From an uncultured bacterium (GTDB lineage: Bacteria; Cyanobacteriota; Vampirovibrionia; Gastranaerophilales; Gastranaerophilaceae), in assembly GCA_949284155.1 (NCBI GenBank), contig CASDVD010000092.1, forward strand, positions 1-35,365: a stretch of 35,365 bases of DNA, given 5' to 3'. Below the pieces are notes generated by a model. That model was not told the DNA's origin, did no database searches, and was given only the letters and a program-made list of their open reading frames with translations. The translations under genes were made by a program, and so were the position numbers. Below are positions 16,773 through 24,846 of this stretch, in pieces. Position 1 is the first letter of the stretch; every line of letters begins with the position of its first letter.

Positions 16773-17024
16773 TTGCTGCCTATAATAACAGAAGAACACG
16801 CCAGTCTGGCATTTGCTGAAATTTTTCAGGATGTTCATGCTTGGCGAAAAAAAATGATTCATTATCTAAAAGAAGAGAATCCGGAAATTAATTCAGCAAT
16901 CATTGAAGCAGCAAATAATACGGATTTAGACCCAAAAGCAGTAGCCCTCGGCGCATACATGACATATTTATTGCTGGAAATGGCGGCAAAAGATGAAGCA
17001 GGCATGGATTTTGATGCAGAATAA
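16773..17024 (+). CDS. Small unknown protein, TTG start
   Basis: An 83-residue acidic protein of unknown family. It is helical, with the segment AVALGAYMTYLLLEMAAKDE (about 56-75) as the most hydrophobic part, too short and mixed to be called a clear membrane helix. The start is TTG at 16773, supported by AGGAG (16761-16765) 7 bases upstream. An ATG at 16768 is too close to that SD and opens only a five-codon frame ending in TAA. It converges on the minus-strand gene at 17025 with no gap between the stops. Confidence 0.65.
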   Translation: MLPIITEEHASLAFAEIFQDVHAWRKKMIHYLKEENPEINSAIIEAANNTDLDPKAVALGAYMTYLLLEMAAKDEAGMDFDAE

Positions 17025-17405
17025 TCAATCTACATACAAAAAATCTTCATTTTCGTCTTTATAATCTTCCCAAAGAGGAATTTTATCCAGATTGGATTTT
17101 TCATCATCTGCTTGTTCCTCTTTATTAGAGTGCTTTTTAGCCTTTTTGTTAGCTTTTTTGATAAGATTAGCCACATTCATCATGGCAAGAGAATTCAATG
17201 TAGCATTCAATTGAGCGCTTCTATCAACATACTGAGAAGTTCTGAGAGCCTCTTGCTCTTCTTCCGCACGCTGAGTAGCAAAATATTCAGTTCCCTGACT
17301 CATTTTATCATCAGAGGTTTTTGCTGCAGTACCGGATATGTCGCCGCTTTTAAAATTGAAGCTGCCGCCAATACCGAAAAATCCTGCTGAACGATTATCA
17401 ACCAC
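17025..17405 (-). CDS. Unknown small polar protein, GTG start
   Basis: A 126-residue protein of unknown family. The N terminus (MVDNRSAGFFGIGGSFNFKSGD) is Gly/Phe-rich and is split here as MVDNRSAGFFGIGG and SFNFKSGD. The middle is a Glu/Gln/Asn-rich helix (about 43-80), then a strongly basic patch (LIKKANKKAKKHSNK) and a very acidic, Trp-containing C terminus (LWEDYKDENEDFLYVD). There is no signal or membrane segment. The start is GTG at 17403-17405, with AGGAG 7 bases upstream. It converges with the 16773 gene. Confidence 0.6.
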   Translation of the reverse strand: MVDNRSAGFFGIGGSFNFKSGDISGTAAKTSDDKMSQGTEYFATQRAEEEQEALRTSQYVDRSAQLNATLNSLAMMNVANLIKKANKKAKKHSNKEEQADDEKSNLDKIPLWEDYKDENEDFLYVD

Positions 17406-17545
17406 TCGGGCTCTCCTGCTCTCTTACTTTACCTAACACAATTCAGTATTTATATGAATAAAAACCGAAAATTATATTTTTTGTTAGTTATTTATATTAT
17501 TTTAAAAGATATTAACAATAATTTACATCCACCTGTTAGACCAAA

Positions 17546-18277
17546 TTAAAGATAAAAAACAATATTAATCAAGAAATCAGCAACAAGGAGGTAGACAGTA
17601 GATTTTATTGCTGATTTAGTTGTTGAAATCCCCACATCCTTAGCCCCGCCTGTAGTTTTATAGCCCTGAGTTGCACACACCAGAGTAATTAACACACCGA
17701 AAACAAAGGCCTTAAAGAGACTTATATAAATATCTCTTGTATTAAGCATAAGCCAGACAGTATTAAAAAATCTGTTAGGATGTAAGCCAATAGCAAAATA
17801 CGCAACCATCATCCCGCCGACTATACCAATAAACTCCGCTAATAAAACCACCATCGGCACAGTCACGGCAGCCGCAATTATTCTTGGAGCAAAATAATAT
17901 CCGACAGGACTCACATGAAGAGTTTTTAATGCATCAATCTGTTCTGTTACCTGCATATTTGCGACTTCAGCACAGATAGCCGTACCGGCACGAGCACCAA
18001 TAGCAAGTGCAGCAAAGCCCGGAGCAATTTCTCTTACCAAAGCAACAGCAATAAAGCCGCCTACATAGCTTTCTGCTCCGCTCATAAGAAATTGTTTTGA
18101 TATCTGAAGAGTAATTACTGCCGAAGCTATAAATACAATAATCAAAGAAATCGATAAAGAGTCATAGCTAATCATTGCAGCTTGAGAAATAACAGAACTC
18201 CATTTAGTATTTCTGTTAAATATATACCTAATTGATTCTATTAAGTTTTGTACGCACAAGCCTAAAAAATTAATCAT
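17546..18277 (-). CDS. mlaE: MlaE-family ABC lipid-transport permease
   Basis: A 243-residue inner-membrane permease of the MlaE/YrbE family, which with an MlaF-type ATPase and an MCE (MlaD) protein moves phospholipids between inner and outer membrane. The signature block VREIAPGFAALAIGARAGTA followed by ICAEVANMQVTEQIDALKTL is nearly canonical, as is the spacing of about five hydrophobic segments after it (RIIAAAVTVPMVVLLAEFIG and GVLITLVCATQGYKTTGGAK among them). Its start (ATG 18275-18277) overlaps the end of ilvE by 8 bases, so it is translated from the ilvE mRNA. No MlaF or MlaD gene lies in the window, so its partners are elsewhere, perhaps just downstream of other loci. Its presence argues for an outer membrane. 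Confidence 0.92.
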   Translation of the reverse strand: MINFLGLCVQNLIESIRYIFNRNTKWSSVISQAAMISYDSLSISLIIVFIASAVITLQISKQFLMSGAESYVGGFIAVALVREIAPGFAALAIGARAGTAICAEVANMQVTEQIDALKTLHVSPVGYYFAPRIIAAAVTVPMVVLLAEFIGIVGGMMVAYFAIGLHPNRFFNTVWLMLNTRDIYISLFKAFVFGVLITLVCATQGYKTTGGAKDVGISTTKSAIKSTVYLLVADFLINIVFYL

Positions 18278-19187
18278 AAATAGGTGTACACCATTTTTTA
18301 TATTTTTCTACTCGGCCTTTAACAACATCAAAGTATAATTTTTGAAGTTCTTTAGTATGTTCGCCGACAACGCCGGAACCGAGAGGTCTGTTATCAATTT
18401 TAGTAATAGGGCTGATTTGTGCTCCGGTACCGCAATAAAATGCCTCATCAGCAGTATAAAGCTCGCTTCTTGATATTTCTCTCTCTTCAACTTCAAGCCC
18501 CATAACATTTTTAGCCAGTTCAATCACGGTATTTCTAGTTACGCCGACTAAAATATTATCAGTAGTTTCTGTCGTCACAAGAGTATTTCCATGGATAAGG
18601 AAGAAGTTCATTGCCGAACCTTCAGTAACAAATCCCTGCTGTGAAAGAACAATAGCATCATCAAAACCTGCAAGTCTGGCATCTGTAATAATTAAAGCAG
18701 TATTAGCATAAGAACCGCTAACCTTTGCTCTGGGAGGAATAGCATTATCATCCACTCTGCGCCAGTTTGAGACACAAACGCTTAAACCGTTAGACACATC
18801 TATATAATCACCCATCGCAAAAGAGAAAATCAATGTCGAATCAGGATTATCAATCAAGCCCGGCCCAATTTTACACGCACTTTTAAATATTTGAGGTCTA
18901 ATATATGCATCTGTGCGATAATTGTTCTTTTTTAATAAATCTTTTACAAGCCCGCACCACTCATCAACAGAATATTTTGAATGCATATGCATTATTTTTC
19001 CGCTGTTTATAAGTCTTTCAAAATGTTCTTTCATTCTGAATGCATATAACTGGTCTTCTTCTTTATTATAATAAGCTCTGATTCCCTCAAAAACCGATGT
19101 TCCGTATAAAAAAGCATGCGTTCTGACGGGAATTGAAGCCGTCTTCGCATCTAAGTATTGTCCATCTAAAAATACATATTCTGTCAT
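18270..19187 (-). CDS. ilvE: Branched-chain amino-acid aminotransferase
   Basis: A 305-residue class IV PLP-dependent aminotransferase that makes leucine, isoleucine and valine from their keto acids with glutamate. Seen: FLYGTSVFEGIRAYY (27-40), RMKEHFERLINSGKI (51-65), the PLP lysine Lys155 in PPRAKVSGSYANT, and the cofactor-ring segment GFVTEGSAMNFF (185-196), where Glu189 should hold the pyridine nitrogen. The length and the EGIRAY motif favour IlvE over D-alanine aminotransferase or aminodeoxychorismate lyase. The ATG at 19185-19187 has AAGGA upstream; an in-frame extension of about 60 codons upstream is not like the family. mlaE overlaps its 3' end. Confidence 0.93.
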   Translation of the reverse strand: MTEYVFLDGQYLDAKTASIPVRTHAFLYGTSVFEGIRAYYNKEEDQLYAFRMKEHFERLINSGKIMHMHSKYSVDEWCGLVKDLLKKNNYRTDAYIRPQIFKSACKIGPGLIDNPDSTLIFSFAMGDYIDVSNGLSVCVSNWRRVDDNAIPPRAKVSGSYANTALIITDARLAGFDDAIVLSQQGFVTEGSAMNFFLIHGNTLVTTETTDNILVGVTRNTVIELAKNVMGLEVEEREISRSELYTADEAFYCGTGAQISPITKIDNRPLGSGVVGEHTKELQKLYFDVVKGRVEKYKKWCTPIYD

Positions 19188-19358
19188 GATAAGTCCTTTC
19201 TTTTCATCGGCTTCAATTACAATTATCCTGATTTTTTGAATTTGTGCAAGAGGTTTATACAAAATTTTCATGCAATACATGCAAATACAGAAAATATACA
19301 ACTGCAGCCTGCTATTAAAAATGCTATAATGGTAATTATAATAAGACAGGAGGCATTT

Positions 19359-19763
19359 ATGACCCCAAAGCACCTTTTCACAACATTAATTTTCTGTTTT
19401 ATCACTTTTAATAATTTTTCATGCCAGGCTCATGAGGATTCAAATACCAGACTTTATTCAATAAATTTTTACCAAAATTTAAAATCCTGTTCGCCTTATT
19501 CAGAGAAAAAATTTGATGGAAATGAGATTAAAATTCTGGGACAAAATGAAGAAAATTGCCTAGTATTAAAAATTTCAAAAGAGAATACTCAAGCTTGTGT
19601 GTTTAAACCCGAAGAAATAAGCAAACTTGTAGAAGCAGGCTTTTCAACAGCTCAACCTAAAAGACATTTTTGGGAAAAAGGCAAAAATATCTTTAACAAT
19701 TCTCAAGAAAAAACATACTGGAATTTTTATAAATATAAATGCAAAGAGATTCAACTCGAGTAA
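19359..19763 (+). CDS. Small exported protein with four cysteines, unknown
   Basis: A 134-residue protein of unknown family with a Sec-type signal peptide: MTPKHLF, then a hydrophobic core (TTLIFCFITFNNF), with probable cleavage after about residue 24 (SCQA). Cys22 is close to a lipoprotein position, but the preceding N-F-S is a poor lipobox, so I call it exported rather than lipoprotein. The mature part has four cysteines (44, 67, 80, 128), enough for two disulfides, and is basic at the end. The start at 19359 has a strong SD (CAGGAGG, about 19347-19353). It diverges from ilvE and meets thiC 8 bases after its stop. Confidence 0.7.
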   Translation: MTPKHLFTTLIFCFITFNNFSCQAHEDSNTRLYSINFYQNLKSCSPYSEKKFDGNEIKILGQNEENCLVLKISKENTQACVFKPEEISKLVEAGFSTAQPKRHFWEKGKNIFNNSQEKTYWNFYKYKCKEIQLE

Positions 19764-19771
19764 CGGTCAAA

Positions 19772-21043
19772 CTACACTTCACTAAAATATTTATTATATA
19801 TCTTCATTGAACAGTATTCACCACACATAGTACATGGTTTGCTATCTTTGAGGGATTCAAATACACATTTGTCAATCGCATATTTTTGCTGCTCTGTCCA
19901 ATCCAAATTTTTTCTGGCAACAGACATCAATCTGTCTCTTTCTATTGCCTGTTTATTACCACGGGCCAAATCAGCCGAATGAGCGGCAATCTTACTTGCA
20001 ATAATACCCTCTCTGACCTGACGGGCATCAGGCAGACCTAAATGCTCGCTCGGAGTAACATAACACAAGAAATCAGCCCCATGTAAAGCAGCAAGAGTTC
20101 CGCCAATAGCAGACGTTATATGGTCATACCCGGGAGCAATATCCGTAACCAACGGCCCTAGCACATATAAAGGTGCATAATCAGTCAAAACTTTTATAGT
20201 TTCAATCATTGCCGGAATTTTATTTAAGGGAACATGCCCGGGGCCTTCAACCATAGATTGAACGCCAAAATCTCTGGCACGTTTTACAAGCTCACCCAAT
20301 ACAAGCGTTTCAGCGACCTGCGCTCTGTCGCCGGCATCAGCCGTACAGCCGGGGCGCAATCCATCCCCCAGAGAAAGAGTAACATCATAATCTCTGACAA
20401 TTTCCAATAATTCATCATAATACTCGTACAAAGGATTTTCCTTGCCGGTTTCTTTTACCCAGCAGGCAAGCATTGAACCGCCTCTGCTGACAATATCAGT
20501 TACCCTTCCTTGTTTTTCCAGCTGGTCAACAACAAATTTTGTAACACCACAGTGAACTGTAATAAAGTCAATTCCGTCCTTACACTGTTTTTCAATATCA
20601 GAAAAAAGCTTATCTTTACTGAGTTTTGCAATATCCTGATATTCATCAAGAGCTTCTTTACCTGCCTGATACATAGGCACCGTGCCAATCGGCAGATGTG
20701 TAGCCGCAATTATCTGTTTTCTGGTTTCATCAATATATTTACCCGTAGACAAATCCATCAAAACATCAGCCTCATTGGCCTCTATAACTTTTACTTTTTG
20801 AAGCTCTTCTTCAATTGTACTCTTCTCGTTTGAAGTACCGATATTAGCATTAATCTTTACTGTAAGCCCCTCGCCTACGCCAACAGGAATACAATTTGAA
20901 CGCTGGTTATTTTTGAGAATTACAACCCGTCCTTGAGCAACTTTTTCACGTAAAAGTTCTTTATCAATACCTTCTTTTTGCGCAACATATTCAATTTCTG
21001 CTGTAATATTTCCTTTTTTAGCTTCAATTATTTGTGTAGTCAT
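19772..21043 (-). CDS. thiC: Phosphomethylpyrimidine synthase (thiamine biosynthesis)
   Basis: A 423-residue radical SAM enzyme that turns aminoimidazole ribotide into the pyrimidine part of thiamine. The unusual C-terminal cluster motif CTMCGEYCSM (C-x2-C-x4-C) is present, as are MDLSTG, GTVPMYQA, HCGVTKFV, SRGGSM, LSLGDGLRPG, VEGPGHVP and GPLVTDIAPGYDHI. It belongs to the short form lacking the N-terminal domain of the enterobacterial enzyme. CGGAGA precedes the ATG. The upstream 160 bases show no TPP riboswitch (no CTGAGA and no partner element), unlike many thiC genes. thiL, which acts later in the same pathway, is 9 kb away on the other strand. Confidence 0.97.
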   Translation of the reverse strand: MTTQIIEAKKGNITAEIEYVAQKEGIDKELLREKVAQGRVVILKNNQRSNCIPVGVGEGLTVKINANIGTSNEKSTIEEELQKVKVIEANEADVLMDLSTGKYIDETRKQIIAATHLPIGTVPMYQAGKEALDEYQDIAKLSKDKLFSDIEKQCKDGIDFITVHCGVTKFVVDQLEKQGRVTDIVSRGGSMLACWVKETGKENPLYEYYDELLEIVRDYDVTLSLGDGLRPGCTADAGDRAQVAETLVLGELVKRARDFGVQSMVEGPGHVPLNKIPAMIETIKVLTDYAPLYVLGPLVTDIAPGYDHITSAIGGTLAALHGADFLCYVTPSEHLGLPDARQVREGIIASKIAAHSADLARGNKQAIERDRLMSVARKNLDWTEQQKYAIDKCVFESLKDSKPCTMCGEYCSMKIYNKYFSEV

Positions 21044-21145
21044 TTTTATCTCCGTAATGTTAACAATTATTTACTTAATTATAATATCAAAGAAAATTAG
21101 AAAATACTCAATATTTTACATCTTTACAAAGCAATGTTTCCGTTG

Positions 21146-21166
21146 TTACAATAATTGAAATTGTAA
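21146..21166. promoter_or_regulatory. Inverted repeat TTACAAT-N7-ATTGTAA between thiC and the c-di-GMP gene
   Basis: Two perfect 7-base arms (21146-21152 and 21160-21166) with a 7-base spacer lie in the divergent intergenic region. This is the size and symmetry of a regulator binding site. Similar half-sites (GTTACAATA, TGTAACAAT) occur near 8413, 13729 and 16676, but AT-rich DNA makes such words common. Confidence 0.35.
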
Positions 21167-21240
21167 AAAAAATTAATATTTATGTCAAAAAATAGCACTT
21201 ACATGTTTTGTATAAACATATTTATGGAAGGCATCTCGTT

Positions 21241-23088
21241 TTGAAGTTTAACAGTGAAACAAAAAAATTAGATACGGAATCTCAAGGTATAGAAGGAAAA
21301 CAATCAAACCCGATTATACCCTCAGATTTGGTGTCTAAAATAAATCATTTAAACTCAAGAACCACAGCCAACAGATTTTACGGCGGCTATAACCAGCAGA
21401 ACTGGAAACCTGCGGGAATTGTCGATACAAATGAAATTTTAAGATACATAAATGAAGTAACTAAAGATAAAGAAACCCAGAATGAATTATTTTATTCACT
21501 GCATAATATCTTTATCAATAAAATGAATGCTCTGTTTACGTCTTTTGGAACTTATAATGAACAATCTAAATGCGTAAATCTCAAAATTATAGATAAGATA
21601 GGAAGCACATTTACGAGCAGAGTACTGATTAACGGGCATGGCACGCCGATTGAAACGGCATTTAAGTCCAAAGAACCTGTTTTTGTTGATAACAACAGTT
21701 TTCTTAACATACATTATTTAAGCGCATCTGCAGCTGCGATACTACCGCTGTGCGCCGGTGAAAAATGCCTGGGAGTTATGATTGTAGGAGATAATAATTA
21801 CGAATCTTCTTCTGAAATCTATAAATTGATGTCAAGCTACCTTGCGTTATTTATACAGAATAAAGAACTCTCTGACAAAGTACTGCTCAACACCCATACG
21901 GATGCATTGACAAACCTGAATAACCACAGAAAATTTCAGGAAATTTTAACTCAGGAAATTGACAAGGCAAACCGCACTGACACTAAAACATCAGTAGTAA
22001 TTTTTGACATAAACAATATTTCACAAATTAACAAAGATTTTGGCCCGGCCAAAGGTGATGAAATAATAAAGCTCGTTTCGGACAAGATTAAACAAAATAT
22101 AAGAAATAACGACAGCGCCGCAAGATACGGCGGTGATGAAATCGCAATTGTTCTCCCCGATACAAATACAGATGATGCAAAATACCTTGCAGAATATCTT
22201 ACCTATACATTATCTTGCTGTTTAGTGGACGGAGTAGGCCCGATAAAGGTTTCGGTAGGAATAGCGACATATCCCGATTCAACTAAAGACCAGGAAAAAT
22301 TACTTATTCTCGCAGAACAGGCCATGTATATTTCTAAAAGTAAAGGTTACAAAAACGGAATGTCGACTATTGTCTGCACTAACGATTTTGATTTCTGGGA
22401 TGATATGGCCCTCAGTTCATTTGCTTCCGTAATAGCAAAACGGCACTCCCAAATAGGCATAAACTTTGATGAAGAGCTTGTAAATAAATTCCACAACGAA
22501 GAAATAATATCCCAAAATCACTTAATTGAAGTTGTAACATCATTAGCCTCCGCAATTGATGCAAAAGACGAATATACCAAAGGCCACTCTTCTTCCGTAT
22601 CCAGATACTCCGAAGCACTGGCAAGAAGTTTGAATCTTCCGGAAAAAGATGTTGAACGAATAAAACTGGGTGCAATACTTCATGATATAGGAAAAATCGG
22701 TATTCCTGAAAATGTATTGAAAAAGCCCTCCCGCCTCACAGATGAAGAATGGGAAATAATGAAGCAGCACCCGACAATAGGGGCTGAAAAAGTTCTTCTG
22801 CCAAATGAATCACTTCATGATTTAATACCTATTGTAAAATACCACCATGAACACTGGGACGGCTCAGGATACCCTGAAAAACTCAAAGGTGAAGAAATAC
22901 CATTAGCAGCAAGAATTGTCTCAGTTGCAGACGCATACCATGCATTAATAAGCGATAGACCATACAGAAAAGGTTTATCCGTAGAAAAAGCCTGTGAAAT
23001 TTTGAAACTGGGTGCAGGCATTCAATGGGATAAACGACTTGTTGATGAATTTATTAACATTGCTCCTTCACTTGCAGCTAACATATAA
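21241..23088 (+). CDS. GAF-GGDEF-HD-GYP protein (cyclic-di-GMP synthesis and breakdown)
   Basis: A 615-residue cytoplasmic signalling protein. A GAF-like sensor domain lies at about 65-205, then a GGDEF domain with the active-site signature GGDEI (297-301, Ile in place of the usual Phe) preceded by an intact inhibitory RxxD site (RNND, 288-291). The C-terminal HD-GYP domain is canonical: HDIGKIG (from His481) and HHEHWDGSGYP (from His535). It could both make and break c-di-GMP. The start is chosen as TTG at 21241, with GGAAGG (21226-21231) 9 bases upstream; a TTG at 21208 has no SD. The cpaE-like gene follows 59 bases downstream on the same strand. Confidence 0.88.
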   Translation: MKFNSETKKLDTESQGIEGKQSNPIIPSDLVSKINHLNSRTTANRFYGGYNQQNWKPAGIVDTNEILRYINEVTKDKETQNELFYSLHNIFINKMNALFTSFGTYNEQSKCVNLKIIDKIGSTFTSRVLINGHGTPIETAFKSKEPVFVDNNSFLNIHYLSASAAAILPLCAGEKCLGVMIVGDNNYESSSEIYKLMSSYLALFIQNKELSDKVLLNTHTDALTNLNNHRKFQEILTQEIDKANRTDTKTSVVIFDINNISQINKDFGPAKGDEIIKLVSDKIKQNIRNNDSAARYGGDEIAIVLPDTNTDDAKYLAEYLTYTLSCCLVDGVGPIKVSVGIATYPDSTKDQEKLLILAEQAMYISKSKGYKNGMSTIVCTNDFDFWDDMALSSFASVIAKRHSQIGINFDEELVNKFHNEEIISQNHLIEVVTSLASAIDAKDEYTKGHSSSVSRYSEALARSLNLPEKDVERIKLGAILHDIGKIGIPENVLKKPSRLTDEEWEIMKQHPTIGAEKVLLPNESLHDLIPIVKYHHEHWDGSGYPEKLKGEEIPLAARIVSVADAYHALISDRPYRKGLSVEKACEILKLGAGIQWDKRLVDEFINIAPSLAANI

Positions 23089-23147
23089 GCACTGTCTTTT
23101 TTGCAGCAAGTGTAGTAAAATATATCTAACAAAATGTAAGGAAGTTT

Positions 23148-24308
23148 ATGAGTGAGAAAATAATTATCATCGACTCAGATGAAACATCAAGAACAATTGT
23201 TAAAAATTATCTGCAAAATATTGAGAATGCTGAATTTTTTGCAGAATTTGACAACTATGAAGCCGGCATAGGATTTGCTGCCTCACAAGATTCCTGCATT
23301 GTACTTTTTGATATATCAAATGACGAAGAACTAAAGCTCAACTATCTTTCAAAAATACGCATACAAAATAAAAAAGCTCAAATTATAGCGCTTACAAACA
23401 ATATTTCTACCAATACAATTATTAAAGCAATGAGAGCCGGTGCATCTGAATTTCTCTCAAAGCCATTGACTGAAACAGGCTTTAGAGCTTTGTTAAATGA
23501 ACTGGTAAATACGCAGAATGTTGAAGAAGATTCTTGTAAAATCATTTCTGCTTTTTCAAATAAGGGCGGAATCGGAAAAACTTCAATTGCAGTTAATTTA
23601 GCTGTAGAAATAGCGGAAATGACAAAAGAAAAAGTTGCATTGATTGACCTTAATCTGCAGCTTGGGGATGTTTCGACCTTTTTAGATTTAACGCCGCCTT
23701 TTGATATCTCATATATTGTAAAAAATATTGATAATATGGATGATAATACATTATTACAGAGTTTATGCAGATATAAAAATTCAACCCTTTATGTAGCAGC
23801 TGATCCGATAAATATTGAAAACTCTAAAGAAATAACAGCCGAACAGATACAAAAACTCCTCGGACGGTTAAAAAAGGTGTGCTCGTATATTATTATTGAT
23901 ATAGGAACAAGTATTGATGCAAAAACAATAGCGGCAATGGATATTTCTGATTTAATTCTATTGGTGGCTATTGTCAATCTTCCTGCAATAAGAAATATGC
24001 AAAGATGTATGAACCTTTTTGAACGGTTGAATTATCCGTCTGACAAAATAAAATTGGTTTTAAACAGATACATGGAAAACGAAGACATAAAAACATCCGA
24101 TATTGAAGATGTTGTTAAACAAAAAGTGTACTGGAAAATTCCGAACAATTATCTTACAATGATGTCGGCAGTTAACAAAGGTGTCCCTGTGAACGCAGTG
24201 AACCCTGATTCCAATATTGCCGTAAATTACAAAGATTTTGCCTCAAAACTGTGTGATTACCTTATTACGCAAAAATTAAGAAAAAATAATAAAAAAAATG
24301 ACATGTAA
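23148..24308 (+). CDS. cpaE: CpaE/TadZ-type ATPase with receiver-like domain (pilus assembly localisation)
   Basis: A 386-residue protein. The N-terminal 1-122 form a receiver-like domain with acidic residues (Asp9, Asp11), Asp55 (LFDIS) at the phosphorylation position, Thr83 and Lys105 (SKPL), so phosphorylation looks possible. The rest is a MinD/ParA-type ATPase with the deviant Walker A NKGGIGKTS (138-146), VALIDLNLQLGDVSTFLDL and YIIIDIG. This is the CpaE/TadZ layout; these proteins position Tad (type IVc) pilus machines at the cell pole. No cpaF, tadB or tadC lies next to it here. The SD AAGGAAG precedes the ATG, and the 24332 gene follows 23 bases after. Confidence 0.87.
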   Translation: MSEKIIIIDSDETSRTIVKNYLQNIENAEFFAEFDNYEAGIGFAASQDSCIVLFDISNDEELKLNYLSKIRIQNKKAQIIALTNNISTNTIIKAMRAGASEFLSKPLTETGFRALLNELVNTQNVEEDSCKIISAFSNKGGIGKTSIAVNLAVEIAEMTKEKVALIDLNLQLGDVSTFLDLTPPFDISYIVKNIDNMDDNTLLQSLCRYKNSTLYVAADPINIENSKEITAEQIQKLLGRLKKVCSYIIIDIGTSIDAKTIAAMDISDLILLVAIVNLPAIRNMQRCMNLFERLNYPSDKIKLVLNRYMENEDIKTSDIEDVVKQKVYWKIPNNYLTMMSAVNKGVPVNAVNPDSNIAVNYKDFASKLCDYLITQKLRKNNKKNDM

Positions 24309-24331
24309 CTACATTAACCGGAGATAAAAAA

Positions 24332-24739
24332 GTGCCTCTTAAGGATAGACTAAAATCAAAACAATCAGAAAATTTACCAGAAATAACAGATGTACAACCG
24401 GCGCAGTCCGATACGGTTGAATTCAAAGTGTCAACAGAAAAGCTGACTAAAAAAATATTAAGCGTTAAAGACAACGCTAACCTCGGTGCCATCGTAAAAG
24501 AACTGGCAAAATTTTTAGAAACTTTGACAGACAATAATACAGAACTTGTTTTAAAAGGACGTTTTGATGTCGGTAAAAAAGCGCTTATAGCATGTTTGCT
24601 TTCTAATATTTCGGAAAACAGTGAAATAATCTCTGAAATTTACAATGAAGACAGCGCTTTAAGAAAAAAACGCAGCCTCAAAGAAAAAATAAGAAACGCC
24701 AGAGCAAAAGCCCTGGAGAGCGATGAGCAGACTGAATAG
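24332..24739 (+). CDS. Unknown small protein downstream of cpaE, GTG start
   Basis: A 135-residue protein of unknown family, soluble, with acidic and basic patches. The first residues (MPLKDRLKSKQSEN) recall the N-terminal tail of CpaF-type pilus ATPases, but no ATPase domain follows. The middle (about 55-100, AIVKELAKFLETLTDNN and VGKKALIACLLSNIS) is helical, and the C terminus is highly basic then acidic (KKRSLKEKIRNARAKALESDEQTE, shown here as KKRSLKEKIRNARAK and ALESDEQTE). The start is GTG at 24332 with CGGAGA upstream. It probably shares the cpaE transcript and may assist it, which is inference from position only. Confidence 0.7.
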   Translation: MPLKDRLKSKQSENLPEITDVQPAQSDTVEFKVSTEKLTKKILSVKDNANLGAIVKELAKFLETLTDNNTELVLKGRFDVGKKALIACLLSNISENSEIISEIYNEDSALRKKRSLKEKIRNARAKALESDEQTE

Positions 24740-24786
24740 AAAACTCCTCACCGGCCTTTATTTATGCTTTACAACAGTTAAACTAA

Positions 24787-24815
24787 TTGAACATAATTTT
24801 ATATTGTTGTAATAT
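24787..24815 (+). promoter_or_regulatory. Promoter of the glyA operon
   Basis: TTGAAC (24787-24792), 17 bases, then TAATAT (24810-24815), 31 bases before the glyA start. Both boxes are one to two changes from consensus with ideal spacing. Confidence 0.6.
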
Positions 24816-24846
24816 AAGTGCAACAGCATAGATAAGGGGAATCAGG

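Noticed and set aside
16768-16785. ATG at 16768 as the start of the small gene
   Set aside because: It is two bases after the SD and leads to a stop after five codons; the TTG at 16773 fits the SD spacing and the long frame.
19188-19373. Longer ilvE start about 60 codons upstream
   Set aside because: The extension runs into the divergent gene's leader, lacks an SD and is not like the family; the ATG at 19187 has a proper SD.
21044-21240. TPP riboswitch upstream of thiC
   Set aside because: Expected CTGAGA-type and partner elements are not visible on the minus strand of the leader; only AT-rich sequence and an inverted repeat are present.
22122-22146. GGDEF domain judged inactive because of GGDEI
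   Set aside because: The catalytic GGDE residues and the I-site are intact; the last Phe is the least critical residue, so inactivity cannot be claimed.
24332-24739. Truncated cpaF pseudogene
   Set aside because: Only the first residues resemble CpaF; the remainder shows no ATPase remnants and has its own SD and intact frame.
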